From CAZDGV01 sp964505195 (GTDB taxonomy: Bacteria; Bacteroidota; Bacteroidia; Chitinophagales; Chitinophagaceae), in NCBI GenBank assembly GCA_964505195.1, contig CAZDGV010000016.1, positions 1-35,581 on the forward strand: a stretch of 35,581 nt of DNA, given 5' to 3'. Shown here in pieces: positions 17,263 to 23,763 of this stretch. The notes under the pieces are model-generated. The model was not told the origin of the DNA, searched no databases, and worked only from the letters and a program-made list of their open reading frames with translations. The position numbers and the translations under genes were made by a program. Each line of letters starts with the position of its first letter. The stretch's first letter is position 1.

Positions 17263-18113
17263 GTTTTGTTTTCCAAAACCATATGTTTTTCAATTAATTC
17301 AACTTCATTTCCATCATGAGTAAAGGTATTCTCAAAACGAATAATTAAAGACTTGCCAAAAAAGAAATTTCGATTGTTCATTATTTGAAAATGCAAATGT
17401 GGTTCAGTTGAACGGCCAGAATTACCACATAGTGCAATTTTTTGTCCTTTTTCTACTATGTCATTGACCTTAACTAATATTGAGTCTTTTTTTAAATGCG
17501 CATAAAAACTATATTCATTATTAGGATGTCTTATTATTACATAATTCCCTGCTATATTATTTGTCTTCCAATCAACTGAGAAATCTCCCACTTTCTTATG
17601 ATCTCTAGTTTTATTATTTATTGATACTACTTTTCCCTTAAAAGAAGCAATGATTGGGCTACCAAAACAAAAATAGTTTTCAATATTTTCCTTATCATTT
17701 ATGTATGTTTTGTCATGTTCATTTTGTATTACAAAGTCATAAGCATATCGTTGAGTAATTAATTCCCAAGAATGTGAATTTTCTTTATTCGTGCCACCAT
17801 TTGCTACAATCCATTTTCCTTTAAGAGGTATGATATATTTATTTTCTGTTTGAACTTTATTTGTTTTTACTATTCTAAGGCACAATTCCCCAAAAGCTTG
17901 TTGTATAACCTGAAATAATATATATGGGTTAAAATTTGATAAAAAATCAGTCATGTAAAATGCTATATACTTTTTATACTTTATTTGATTATTCTTTGGT
18001 AGGAATTCTAATAAAAAAAAGAGCGTTAATAACAAAAACCAGGGACTTTGATTTCTCAATATAATACCTAAAACGCCAAGCCAAGAAAAAATGCCAACAT
18101 CAAATTTTCTCAT
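17244..18113 (-). CDS. Membrane-anchored M23 family metallopeptidase of the Sdp-like cluster
   Basis: Protein of 289 residues. The N-terminus is strongly hydrophobic (about residues 7-38, two possible spans) and the M23/LytM domain fills about 90-255. Visible motifs are QRYAYDF (121-127), GSPIIASFKGKVVSI (151-165), YVIIRHPNNEYSFYAHL (191-207), GQKIALCGNSG (223-233) and the closing EPHLHF (H239, H241). H206 and the His-x-His are intact; the first metal motif is not the usual H-x3-D but has D126 with a possible His at 114, as in the QRYAYDF-type subgroup. Its ATG overlaps the DCC gene stop by 4 bases (ATGA), so it is the last gene of the operon. It could process the peptide, remodel the wall for export, or act on target cells; the sequence does not decide. 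AT-rich codon use. Confidence 0.8.
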   Translation of the reverse strand: MRKFDVGIFSWLGVLGIILRNQSPWFLLLTLFFLLEFLPKNNQIKYKKYIAFYMTDFLSNFNPYILFQVIQQAFGELCLRIVKTNKVQTENKYIIPLKGKWIVANGGTNKENSHSWELITQRYAYDFVIQNEHDKTYINDKENIENYFCFGSPIIASFKGKVVSINNKTRDHKKVGDFSVDWKTNNIAGNYVIIRHPNNEYSFYAHLKKDSILVKVNDIVEKGQKIALCGNSGRSTEPHLHFQIMNNRNFFFGKSLIIRFENTFTHDGNEVELIEKHMVLENKTANNTA

Positions 18114-18514
18114 AGTACAAACTTTTCTCTAATATCTTTACTGGGTAATGTGCAGCTTTTTTTGATTATCTTCTTTCTATATTGCGCAACAATGCTGTAG
18201 AAATTATCACTTATTTTTTGGGGGATTAGTTTAAGTATTTTTCCTATTGTTATATATTTTGGTAATGCTAACAGAATCTTGATAACTGCTTCGGATTTCT
18301 CATAATAGTGTTTATTTTCAATTAAAAGAATAGTCTCGTTTACTTTTGATGGATTTATATCAAAGTGCTCTAAAATATTCAACCCCATTTTGGATTGACT
18401 TGAAACCAGTTTAAATTGATTTTTCGTGTCATTGTTTGCTATAAAAATCATAGTGTGGCTACAAAACCCACACTCTCCATCAAAAATTATGTATTTAATA
18501 CTTGCCTTTTCCAT
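18110..18514 (-). CDS. DCC family (DUF393) thiol-disulfide oxidoreductase-like protein
   Basis: Protein of 134 residues with the family's eponymous N-terminal motif: YIIFDGECGFCSH (D12, C15, C18, a D-x2-C-x2-C arrangement within a thioredoxin-like fold). It also has the C-terminal QYRKKIIKKSCTLPS, which corresponds to the conserved R/K-rich and Cys-x2-Pro end of the family. DCC proteins are often found next to or fused with HTTM/SdpB-type membrane proteins. Its start overlaps the end of the HTTM gene by 28 bases and its stop overlaps the M23 start by 4, so it is translated as part of the same operon. A role in thiol chemistry of a peptide or partner is inference. Confidence 0.85.
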   Translation of the reverse strand: MEKASIKYIIFDGECGFCSHTMIFIANNDTKNQFKLVSSQSKMGLNILEHFDINPSKVNETILLIENKHYYEKSEAVIKILLALPKYITIGKILKLIPQKISDNFYSIVAQYRKKIIKKSCTLPSKDIREKFVL

Positions 18515-19383
18515 TTTAACACATGTTTGATTTTTGAAATAATATTATCCCATTCTTGATTTGTTAGGAAAAAACCATAGATCATGATAAATAGAATTTG
18601 AAAATCATAAATCATCATAAAAAAGTAAATGCCTGTATGCAAGGCTATTCCTGCAATAAGCAATAAATTTCTAAATTTCTTATTCCATATCAAGATGGGA
18701 AAAAGTAATTCAAATCCAAGCGTAAAATATGTTGTAAAAGATATAAAAAAAGCATTTTTAGAGAAGAGGAAATTAAAAGGGCTGTTATATCTCTCCAGGT
18801 TCAAAATATAATAGTTTGCTACACCATTATACCACATATCTGAATGAATTTTATGAATGAATGATACAAAATATACTAAACACAAATGGATCATAATTGA
18901 GTAAACAGCAAGATTGCTAATTAAATTCGATAGTTTATTTATGTTTTCGTTTTTGTATTTTAAGATATCAAATGAAAGATATTGATAAGAGTTAGTGAAA
19001 ATTAAATACAAACAGAGGTATGTAAGTAAGTTGTCGCCCCCATTACTGTAGAGGTATATCATTTCAGCATTAAAATAAATACAAATAAACAATAGGAAAA
19101 TAGTCAATCTTTTTCCGATGCCAAATGCAAAAAGTATTGAAAGAAAGATTGTTAATGTAATTATAAGAGGGATATTTCCAATTCGGTAATCTAAAAATGG
19201 AAATAGTGGCAGTATTGGACTTTTCGCATCAATTAAATCTCCATAAATCAAAGAAATTGAACCCCATCCCAAATATGTTTTTTTGATGATGTGAAAGCAT
19301 ATATATATTCTAAAAAGAGGTAAATATTTAGAGAAATAATTCTTCTCACTCAAGTAATCAATTATTCGTGAAATTTTTCCCAT
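18487..19383 (-). CDS. SdpB-like HTTM integral membrane protein
   Basis: Protein of 298 residues with about six to eight hydrophobic spans (for example residues 21-37, 70-90, 93-110, 120-132, 152-175, 212-235, 240-270). The opening LPLFRIYICFHIIKKTYLGWGS and the central MIYLYSNGGDNLLTYLCLYLIF, then LVYFVSFIHKIHSDMWYNGVANYYI, follow the horizontally transferred transmembrane (HTTM) domain shared with vitamin K-dependent gamma-carboxylase and with SdpB of Bacillus subtilis. SdpB is needed with SdpA to turn pro-SdpC into the SDP toxin. Overlap with the SdpA-like gene (22 bases) and the DCC gene (28 bases) shows one operon. The SdpB label rests on fold plus the neighbouring SdpA-like gene. Confidence 0.75.
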   Translation of the reverse strand: MGKISRIIDYLSEKNYFSKYLPLFRIYICFHIIKKTYLGWGSISLIYGDLIDAKSPILPLFPFLDYRIGNIPLIITLTIFLSILFAFGIGKRLTIFLLFICIYFNAEMIYLYSNGGDNLLTYLCLYLIFTNSYQYLSFDILKYKNENINKLSNLISNLAVYSIMIHLCLVYFVSFIHKIHSDMWYNGVANYYILNLERYNSPFNFLFSKNAFFISFTTYFTLGFELLFPILIWNKKFRNLLLIAGIALHTGIYFFMMIYDFQILFIMIYGFFLTNQEWDNIISKIKHVLKWKRQVLNT

Positions 19384-20030
19384 TTGTTTGTTTTCAAATT
19401 GTAGTAATTACTTTTAAAGAATGGATACTCTTTTCTTGCTAAATCTTTTTTATATCTATCTTTAAATTTTGGGAGCTCTATAGCTCCCAAAATAATTTGA
19501 ACTTTTGTGTTTTTTATATTTTTTAAACCAGCAATAATTTTAGCGTGTTTCATTAATGAGGTTAAGTTTGGAGAATTATTAAAGTCGTCTCGTGCATTGC
19601 CAATATATTTTTGAAAGCAGCCAGAGTTTTCTTCCAAACTATCGCAATTATGATGTATTTTATGGATGTCATAGCCTTCTCTTATTAAATCTCCTATCGG
19701 ACTAGCCAAATTATGAAGGATATAATCTAAGGTTGATAACTCATCATCAAAAGGATATAGCTTTTTCCTTTTTATGTGGATATTTTCAAATACCTCATAT
19801 GCTGTTACTTTTGTAGAATCTTTTAAATCAGCATACACATAATATAATCTATCATCATAGTCTGGTGGTGGTGCGAAAAATCCCCATCTTTGATAAAATA
19901 TGCCATCCCATTTTTTATAAAGGTTGAAATTCTGTACTATGGGTAAGCTACTATCGGGTAAGTTGAAAAAGAAATTAGAACACCACCATACAGTAAATAT
20001 TCCTAATATTATTATTTGAAACATTTTCAT
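19362..20030 (-). CDS. SdpA-like protein (RWGFFAP motif, one N-terminal membrane span)
   Basis: Protein of 222 residues. A membrane span lies at about residues 4-23, then NLYKKWDGIFYQRWGFFAPPPDYDDRLYY (37-64) carries the W-x-F-F-x-P type motif shared by SdpA-family antimicrobial peptide system proteins and by DUF5819 proteins, both typical partners of HTTM proteins. The rest is probably outside the membrane and has two cysteines (C129, C138). I choose the ATG at 20030: a longer frame starts at TTG (20102), but its first 24 residues come from the stem-loop between the genes and precede the membrane span. It follows the candidate precursor gene by 58 bases and overlaps the SdpB-like gene by 22. 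SdpA family is favoured over DUF5819 because of the small exported protein next to it. Confidence 0.65.
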   Translation of the reverse strand: MKMFQIIILGIFTVWWCSNFFFNLPDSSLPIVQNFNLYKKWDGIFYQRWGFFAPPPDYDDRLYYVYADLKDSTKVTAYEVFENIHIKRKKLYPFDDELSTLDYILHNLASPIGDLIREGYDIHKIHHNCDSLEENSGCFQKYIGNARDDFNNSPNLTSLMKHAKIIAGLKNIKNTKVQIILGAIELPKFKDRYKKDLARKEYPFFKSNYYNLKTNKWEKFHE

Positions 20031-20048
20031 AATAAATAAAGAATATAA

Positions 20049-20077
20049 GTTGCTCCATAATTGTGAAATGGAGCAAC
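20049..20077 (-). promoter_or_regulatory. Intercistronic stem-loop after the candidate peptide gene
   Basis: A perfect 10-base-pair stem (GTTGCTCCAT / ATGGAGCAAC) with a 9-base loop sits 11 bases after the stop of the 120-residue protein and 18 bases before the SdpA-like ATG. The minus-strand sequence after it is T-rich (TTATATTCTTTATTTATT) but lacks a clean T-run, so partial termination or RNA processing is more likely than full termination. Confidence 0.55.
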
Positions 20078-20088
20078 TTTCATTGTAA

Positions 20089-20451
20089 TTATAATTTGGC
20101 AAGTTTGCTTTCTTGAATATGCCTATTATCTATTTTAAGACCAATTAAGTCATCTATGGATCTTGTTAATGGCCAAAGAGCAACAGTTGCATATACCACT
20201 TCCCTACTAGATTTTTGCCAGGCTTTTACAGCGGATTCTCCTACTGCTTTAGCTGCACGAACTACCGCTTTAACACGGCCGCTAACAGCTTCTTTATCAC
20301 TTTGGTCACTATTGGAGTAAATTTGCATTTGATTGAAATTCTCCAAATTTGATAACTGTTTTTCGGTTGTGTCCATTTTCTTAAATGAAAAGAGCGTAAA
20401 ACATAACAAGCAAGCCATAGTTAAAAAACTCACTTTTTTAATCAAAGACAT
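20089..20451 (-). CDS. Small exported protein, candidate peptide precursor (SdpC-position)
   Basis: Protein of 120 residues of no family I recognise. A signal peptide or membrane anchor spans about residues 4-23 (KKVSFLTMACLLCFTLFSF). Next comes a polar, Asn/Gln/Asp-rich stretch (26-56), then a cationic, Ala/Val-rich amphipathic segment (57-84, SGRVKAVVRAAKAVGESAVK and following), a hydrophobic VVYATVALWPL (85-95) and a polar tail. The order signal, spacer, cationic/hydrophobic core is what a processed antimicrobial peptide precursor would show, and it stands directly before the SdpA- and SdpB-like genes. Unlike Bacillus SDP it has no cysteine after the signal region, so no internal disulfide is possible. 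It could instead be an immunity or accessory protein. Confidence 0.6.
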   Translation of the reverse strand: MSLIKKVSFLTMACLLCFTLFSFKKMDTTEKQLSNLENFNQMQIYSNSDQSDKEAVSGRVKAVVRAAKAVGESAVKAWQKSSREVVYATVALWPLTRSIDDLIGLKIDNRHIQESKLAKL

Positions 20452-20455
20452 AGTA

Positions 20456-20603
20456 TTAAAATTTAAGCTTACCTTCTTTATCGTATTCAGGTATTACGCC
20501 TACTTCTTGATGAGGTGGTTTCGGTTGCCCACCATTGGTAACAAATGAAAGAAACCAAATCAGTCAATTCTTGTATATCCAAAAAGTGGATTTCTCTGAC
20601 CAT
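20456..20603 (-). pseudogene. Small ORF upstream of the candidate precursor, split by an apparent +1 frameshift
   Basis: From the ATG at 20603 one frame reads MVREIHFLDIQELTDLVSF and then runs into coding-unlike sequence ending at 20487. In the +1 frame the sequence continues plausibly as FVTNGGQPKPPHQEVGVIPE YDKEGKLKF to a TAA at 20456-20458, just 4 bases before the ATG of the 120-residue protein. Together they would give about 48 residues with a Gly-Gly in the middle. The junction lies in a T-rich run near 20543-20560, where an indel or slippage is easy. The tight spacing to the next gene suggests translational coupling when intact. Function unknown. Confidence 0.35.
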
Positions 20604-20640
20604 TAGTTTGGTCCAAATGTTTACCAACTAAAAAATTAGA

Positions 20641-20916
20641 CTATAATTTTTCAATAATCGCTCCAAGTATATCTTCAAATTCATTGCTTGAGGAGGAATT
20701 GATTTCTCTTGAAGGAGTTTTTCCATCTGTATAAATGATCATTTCGCCAAGGGCATCATTCCCTCTCTCCTCAATTTTATCAATAAATAAAGCTATTTCT
20801 TTTTGTACATGCGCTTTTCTACTTATTTCATCTTTGGTAATAGTTTGTTTTTCACATGAAGTGAAAGCCGTTGTAAAATAGAGGCAAAAGAAAATTACTG
20901 CTAATAAATATTTCAT
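20641..20916 (-). CDS. Small putative lipoprotein of the island
   Basis: Protein of 91 residues beginning with a lipoprotein-like signal (MKYLLAVIFFCLYFTTAFTSC, probable lipidated Cys at 21, followed by EKQ). The rest is polar and acidic with a predicted helix (VQKEIALFIDKIEERGNDALGEMI) and the tail EFEDILGAIIEKL. No family is recognised. It lies upstream of the candidate precursor on the same strand. A cell-surface or periplasmic lipoprotein could serve as a self-protection factor for a peptide toxin; that is inference from position only. The ATG at 20916 follows the stop of a 39-codon frame by 2 bases. Confidence 0.6.
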   Translation of the reverse strand: MKYLLAVIFFCLYFTTAFTSCEKQTITKDEISRKAHVQKEIALFIDKIEERGNDALGEMIIYTDGKTPSREINSSSSNEFEDILGAIIEKL

Positions 20917-20918
20917 GG

Positions 20919-21038
20919 TTAAGAATTAAGCGCCAAATAACAAAGTGTCGAACATAGTTTGGCTTCGCTACGACCTGCATAATTTTTTAGCAATATGTCG
21001 GTGTCTGTTGCTTTGCGTTGATTGCTTTTCTTTTTCAT
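20919..21038 (-). CDS. Possible 39-residue peptide just upstream of the lipoprotein
   Basis: An ATG at 21038 opens a 39-codon frame (MKKKSNQRKATDTDILLKNY, then AGRSEAKLCSTLCYLALNS) whose TAA lies 2 bases before the lipoprotein ATG. The start is lysine-rich and the end has a C-x3-C. The close stop-start spacing is suggestive of coupling. No ribosome binding site is clear, and the C-terminal codons fall on a hairpin (20929-20969), so the frame may be chance. Confidence 0.25.
   Translation of the reverse strand: MKKKSNQRKATDTDILLKNYAGRSEAKLCSTLCYLALNS
20929..20969. repeat. Imperfect inverted repeat before the lipoprotein gene
   Basis: GCCAAA (20932-20937) and TTTGGC (20958-20963) pair around a 20-base loop, and the outer AGC/GCT bases can extend the stem across a small bulge. 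It may be a regulatory RNA structure or a degenerate attC-like fold within the island. It lies 13 bases upstream of the lipoprotein ATG. Confidence 0.35.
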
Positions 21039-21131
21039 GAGAAAAGGATCAGCATTTTCGGCCTATATTCAAATATTTCAGACTATTTATCCTATCGCAA
21101 GTAGTAAATAATTCATTGTATATCAAACAAG

Positions 21132-21359
21132 TTAAAACTTGTTTTTTTCGATTAACTCAGGATTGTTAATGTCAACTAAGAAAGAAATCGATACACCAAT
21201 TGCAGATGCAATCTTTTCTAAAGTTTCAAATGTGGAATTGCTTGCTTTCCTTTCAATTTGACCATATGCTGACGGACTAATTCCGCATTTATAAGCAATT
21301 TCTGCTTGTGTTAAGTTGTAAGCTTCCCTAATCAGTCTGATTCTTGTAGCTAAAAGCAC
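21132..21359 (-). CDS. XRE-type helix-turn-helix regulator
   Basis: Protein of 75 residues, nearly all of it a lambda-repressor-like HTH: TRIRLIREAYNLTQAEIAYK CGISPSAYGQIERKASNSTFETLEKIASAIGV (residues about 5-56), with the recognition helix around ISPSAYGQIERK. There is no sensor domain. The start appears to be GTG at 21359, since a stop lies a few codons upstream and no ATG is in frame. It is the first gene of the island in the direction of transcription, about 215 bases before the lipoprotein gene, and probably regulates the Sdp-like genes or itself. The stop overlaps a 9-base-pair inverted repeat (21125-21144). Confidence 0.8.
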   Translation of the reverse strand: MLLATRIRLIREAYNLTQAEIAYKCGISPSAYGQIERKASNSTFETLEKIASAIGVSISFLVDINNPELIEKNKF

Positions 21360-21849
21360 ATTATTTATTTGATTATTTCATTGCTGTTTCTCTATCAACG
21401 AATCCCGAAAATCAATTATCATCAACTGGTTCTACCGCTTTGTTAGCATATAAATTAATTTTAATATCCAAGTTGGAAATATGTTCTAAACAATAGCGGC
21501 TTTTTGTTATGCAAGAAATACAAAATATAATTTCTGTACTCAAAAACATTTTCACAACAAAGCTGCTTAGGATTCGTAGAATTACGGCAATTTTATTTAC
21601 GATAAATGAATATGCTAACATTTTCAATAGAAAGTTGTTTTAACAACTATCTTCAGTAAATACCTAAGGTATTTTTCGCTGGTATCAATCCTAGTTGGCT
21701 GAGATAAATCTTGTATAAAGGGTTACACTTTTTCTGTTTAGCATGCGAAAACAAGCACATGCTTTATTTAATCATTGAGGCGAAGTATAAAAAGTAAATG
21801 ATTTTCTTTATACACTATTGACGGGAAGGTATAGAAGATCAGTTTAGTG
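21360..21849. other. AT-rich intergenic stretch of about 490 bases at the right edge of the island
   Basis: It holds the right flanking repeat at 21420-21447. A 71-codon minus-strand frame (21412-21627, TTG start) ends inside that repeat but has poor coding character and no ribosome binding site. From about 21640 to 21849 I see no gene or clear structure. Confidence 0.5.
21420..21447 (-). repeat. Right flanking repeat, attC-like element
   Basis: CCGCTTTGTTAGC (21435-21447) is the right copy of the 13-base direct repeat whose left copy is at 17249-17261. A CATCAAC at 21420-21426 corresponds in position to CACTAAC of the left element, though the spacer is shorter. The two copies bracket the XRE-to-M23 gene set almost exactly. 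Confidence 0.4.
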
Positions 21850-22353
21850 CTATAATTCCAATTGCCATTGAAGCAATGTGTCTGATTCTCCTTTCAGTTT
21901 GAAACAATTCTTTTCAAGTACTCTGTAAGACGCAATATTATTTTTGTCTGTAGATGCAACGATAAAATTTACGCCGACTTGTTTTCTTGCCCATTCAATG
22001 ATTCCACCCACTATTTCGGTCATGAAACCTTTTCCCTGAAAGGCTTGATAAGTGCCGTAACCAATTTCAATTTCACCCACTGCATTTGGCTCACCTACAA
22101 TACACAGATCGCCTACCATTTCCGGTTCCTCTTTTGTGATTCCTGTCCAAAGGGTTGAGAATAAATAATTTTTCGATTTGTCAGCTACATTTGGGATGAT
22201 CGTATTTTCCAGTGCATCCTGTAGTTTCGGCGAAATCTCTTCGTTTTTATATTTTACTCCAAGCGCTTCTTCCAGCGAATGATCACATGCTGCATATTGA
22301 AGCAACTGTTCGTAGCTAAGCGGAATAATTTGTAATCTTTTGGTTTCTATCAT
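21850..22353 (-). CDS. GNAT family N-acetyltransferase
   Basis: Protein of 167 residues of the RimJ/RimL-like GNAT group. It begins METKRL-like (MIETKRLQIIPLSYEQL), has a central beta4 stretch VGEIEIGYGTYQAFQGKGFMTEIVGGIIEWA in which QGKGFM is the acetyl-CoA pyrophosphate-binding loop, and then FIVASTDKNNIASYRVLEKNCF, the typical DxxNxxSxRVxEKxGF end of ribosomal-protein-type acetyltransferases. The substrate cannot be read. Base composition is closer to the host genes than to the island. It lies 45 bases downstream of the dipeptidase gene on the same strand. Confidence 0.85.
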   Translation of the reverse strand: MIETKRLQIIPLSYEQLLQYAACDHSLEEALGVKYKNEEISPKLQDALENTIIPNVADKSKNYLFSTLWTGITKEEPEMVGDLCIVGEPNAVGEIEIGYGTYQAFQGKGFMTEIVGGIIEWARKQVGVNFIVASTDKNNIASYRVLEKNCFKLKGESDTLLQWQLEL

Positions 22354-22398
22354 CTCCTATGCGCTCAAGATGCTACACTAAATCATGTAACTGAAGAT

Positions 22399-23763
22399 TT
22401 ACTCCGCAGCAAAATACTTGTGGAAATAGGGGATTGTTTCAATGCCCTTATAATAGTTCTCAATATTGAATTTTTCATTGGGGCTATGCAAATTATCGCT
22501 GTCCAGTCCAAAGCCCATGAAAACAATTTTAATGCTCAGTTCTTTTTCAAATAAAGCACAAATCGGAATGCTACCACCACCGCGCACCGGTACCGGATCT
22601 TTCCCAAAAGTTTCTTTGATGGCTGCGGCTGCTGCTTTATATGCTTTGCTGTCGATGGGGGTCATGTAGGGTTCTCCGCCATGATGTTCGCTTGCTTTCA
22701 CGGTTACGCCTGCAGGCGCTATACTTTGAAAATAGCTGATCAGTTTTTCAGTAATTTTTTCGGCCGACTGATTCGGTACCAATCGGGCGGAAATTTTTGC
22801 ATAGGCCTTGGAAGGCAATACTGTTTTGGCTCCTTCACCCGTGTAGCCGCCCCAGATGCCGTTGAGCTCCAGCGTGGGACGAATACCGGTACGCTCATTG
22901 GTACTAAAGCCCGCTTCACCCCATAGTTCCTGCACCCCCAAATCTTTTTTATAGGTCTGCTCATTGAAAGGAGCTGCAGCCATTAATGTTCTTTCATCTG
23001 CAGTGGCTTCCACTACATCATCGTAAAAGCCGGGGATAGTTATATGATTATTTTCATCATGACAGGAAGCAATCATCTTCGCCAGGATGGTAATGGGATT
23101 TGCAACAGCACCGCCATACACCCCACTGTGCAGGTCGCGGTTGGGTCCGGTTACCTCTACTTCAATATAGCTGAGTCCGCGTACGCCAATGTCAATCGAT
23201 GGATTTTCCATGCTGATCATGGCAGTATCACTGATGAGGATAACATCTGCTTTCAGCAAGTCTTTATGTGCTTTTACAAAGGTGGCTAGGTTCGGACTAC
23301 CAATTTCTTCTTCGCCTTCAATGATAAATTTCATGTTGGTGCAAAGCGTATTGGTTTGCACCATGGTTTCCAGTGCTTTTACATGCATGTAAAACTGGCC
23401 TTTGTCGTCGGCGCTACCACGTGCATAAATTTTTCCTTCTTTAATAACCGGTTCAAAAGGTCCGCTATGCCATAACTCTAAAGGATCGGCGGGCTGCACA
23501 TCATAGTGACCATAAACTAATACAGTAGGCCAGGACGGATTGCTGATTTTTTCTGCATACACAATCGGGTGACCTGCTGTAGGATGAATTTCAGCTTTAT
23601 CAACACCTGCTTCTAGTAGTCTTGCCTTTACTGCTTCCGCACAGGCAATCATATCGTGTTTGTGCTCGCTTTTTGCGCTCACGGAGGGGATGCGCAATAG
23701 CTCGAGTAATTCATTTAGAAATCTTTCACTATGTTGTGTTTGGTATGCATTCCAGGTTTGCAT
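22399..23763 (-). CDS. M20 family dipeptidase
   Basis: Cytoplasmic two-zinc metallopeptidase of 454 residues. Zinc-site motifs are visible: YGHYDVQPADP (H86, D88), ARGSADDKGQF (D119/D120), EGEEEIGS with the catalytic Glu (E151/E152), and a late HSPNEKF (His ligand near the C-terminus). The bridging dimerisation domain lies in the middle (RDLHSGVYGGAVANP). The length and order match PepD/CNDP-like dipeptidases of the M20A group, which cleave dipeptides. No signal peptide is seen. The ATG at 23763 fits the family start (long N-terminal helix). A TAATTTCG sequence at 23783-23790 on the minus strand could be its -7 promoter box. Confidence 0.92.
   Translation of the reverse strand: MQTWNAYQTQHSERFLNELLELLRIPSVSAKSEHKHDMIACAEAVKARLLEAGVDKAEIHPTAGHPIVYAEKISNPSWPTVLVYGHYDVQPADPLELWHSGPFEPVIKEGKIYARGSADDKGQFYMHVKALETMVQTNTLCTNMKFIIEGEEEIGSPNLATFVKAHKDLLKADVILISDTAMISMENPSIDIGVRGLSYIEVEVTGPNRDLHSGVYGGAVANPITILAKMIASCHDENNHITIPGFYDDVVEATADERTLMAAAPFNEQTYKKDLGVQELWGEAGFSTNERTGIRPTLELNGIWGGYTGEGAKTVLPSKAYAKISARLVPNQSAEKITEKLISYFQSIAPAGVTVKASEHHGGEPYMTPIDSKAYKAAAAAIKETFGKDPVPVRGGGSIPICALFEKELSIKIVFMGFGLDSDNLHSPNEKFNIENYYKGIETIPYFHKYFAAE

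Noticed and set aside
20030..20102. Longer SdpA-like frame with 24 extra N-terminal residues
   Set aside because: It would start at TTG inside the end of the precursor gene, and the extra residues are encoded by the stem-loop.
21125..21144. AAACAAGTT/AACTTGTTT inverted repeat followed by T residues on the plus strand
   Set aside because: The T-run points the wrong way for the XRE gene and no plus-strand transcript is known there. It may be an operator but nothing further supports it.
21412..21627. 71-codon minus-strand frame at the right edge of the island
   Set aside because: It needs a TTG start, has no ribosome binding site, a composition like random AT-rich DNA, and ends inside the flanking repeat. 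Kept only as a remark on the repeat.
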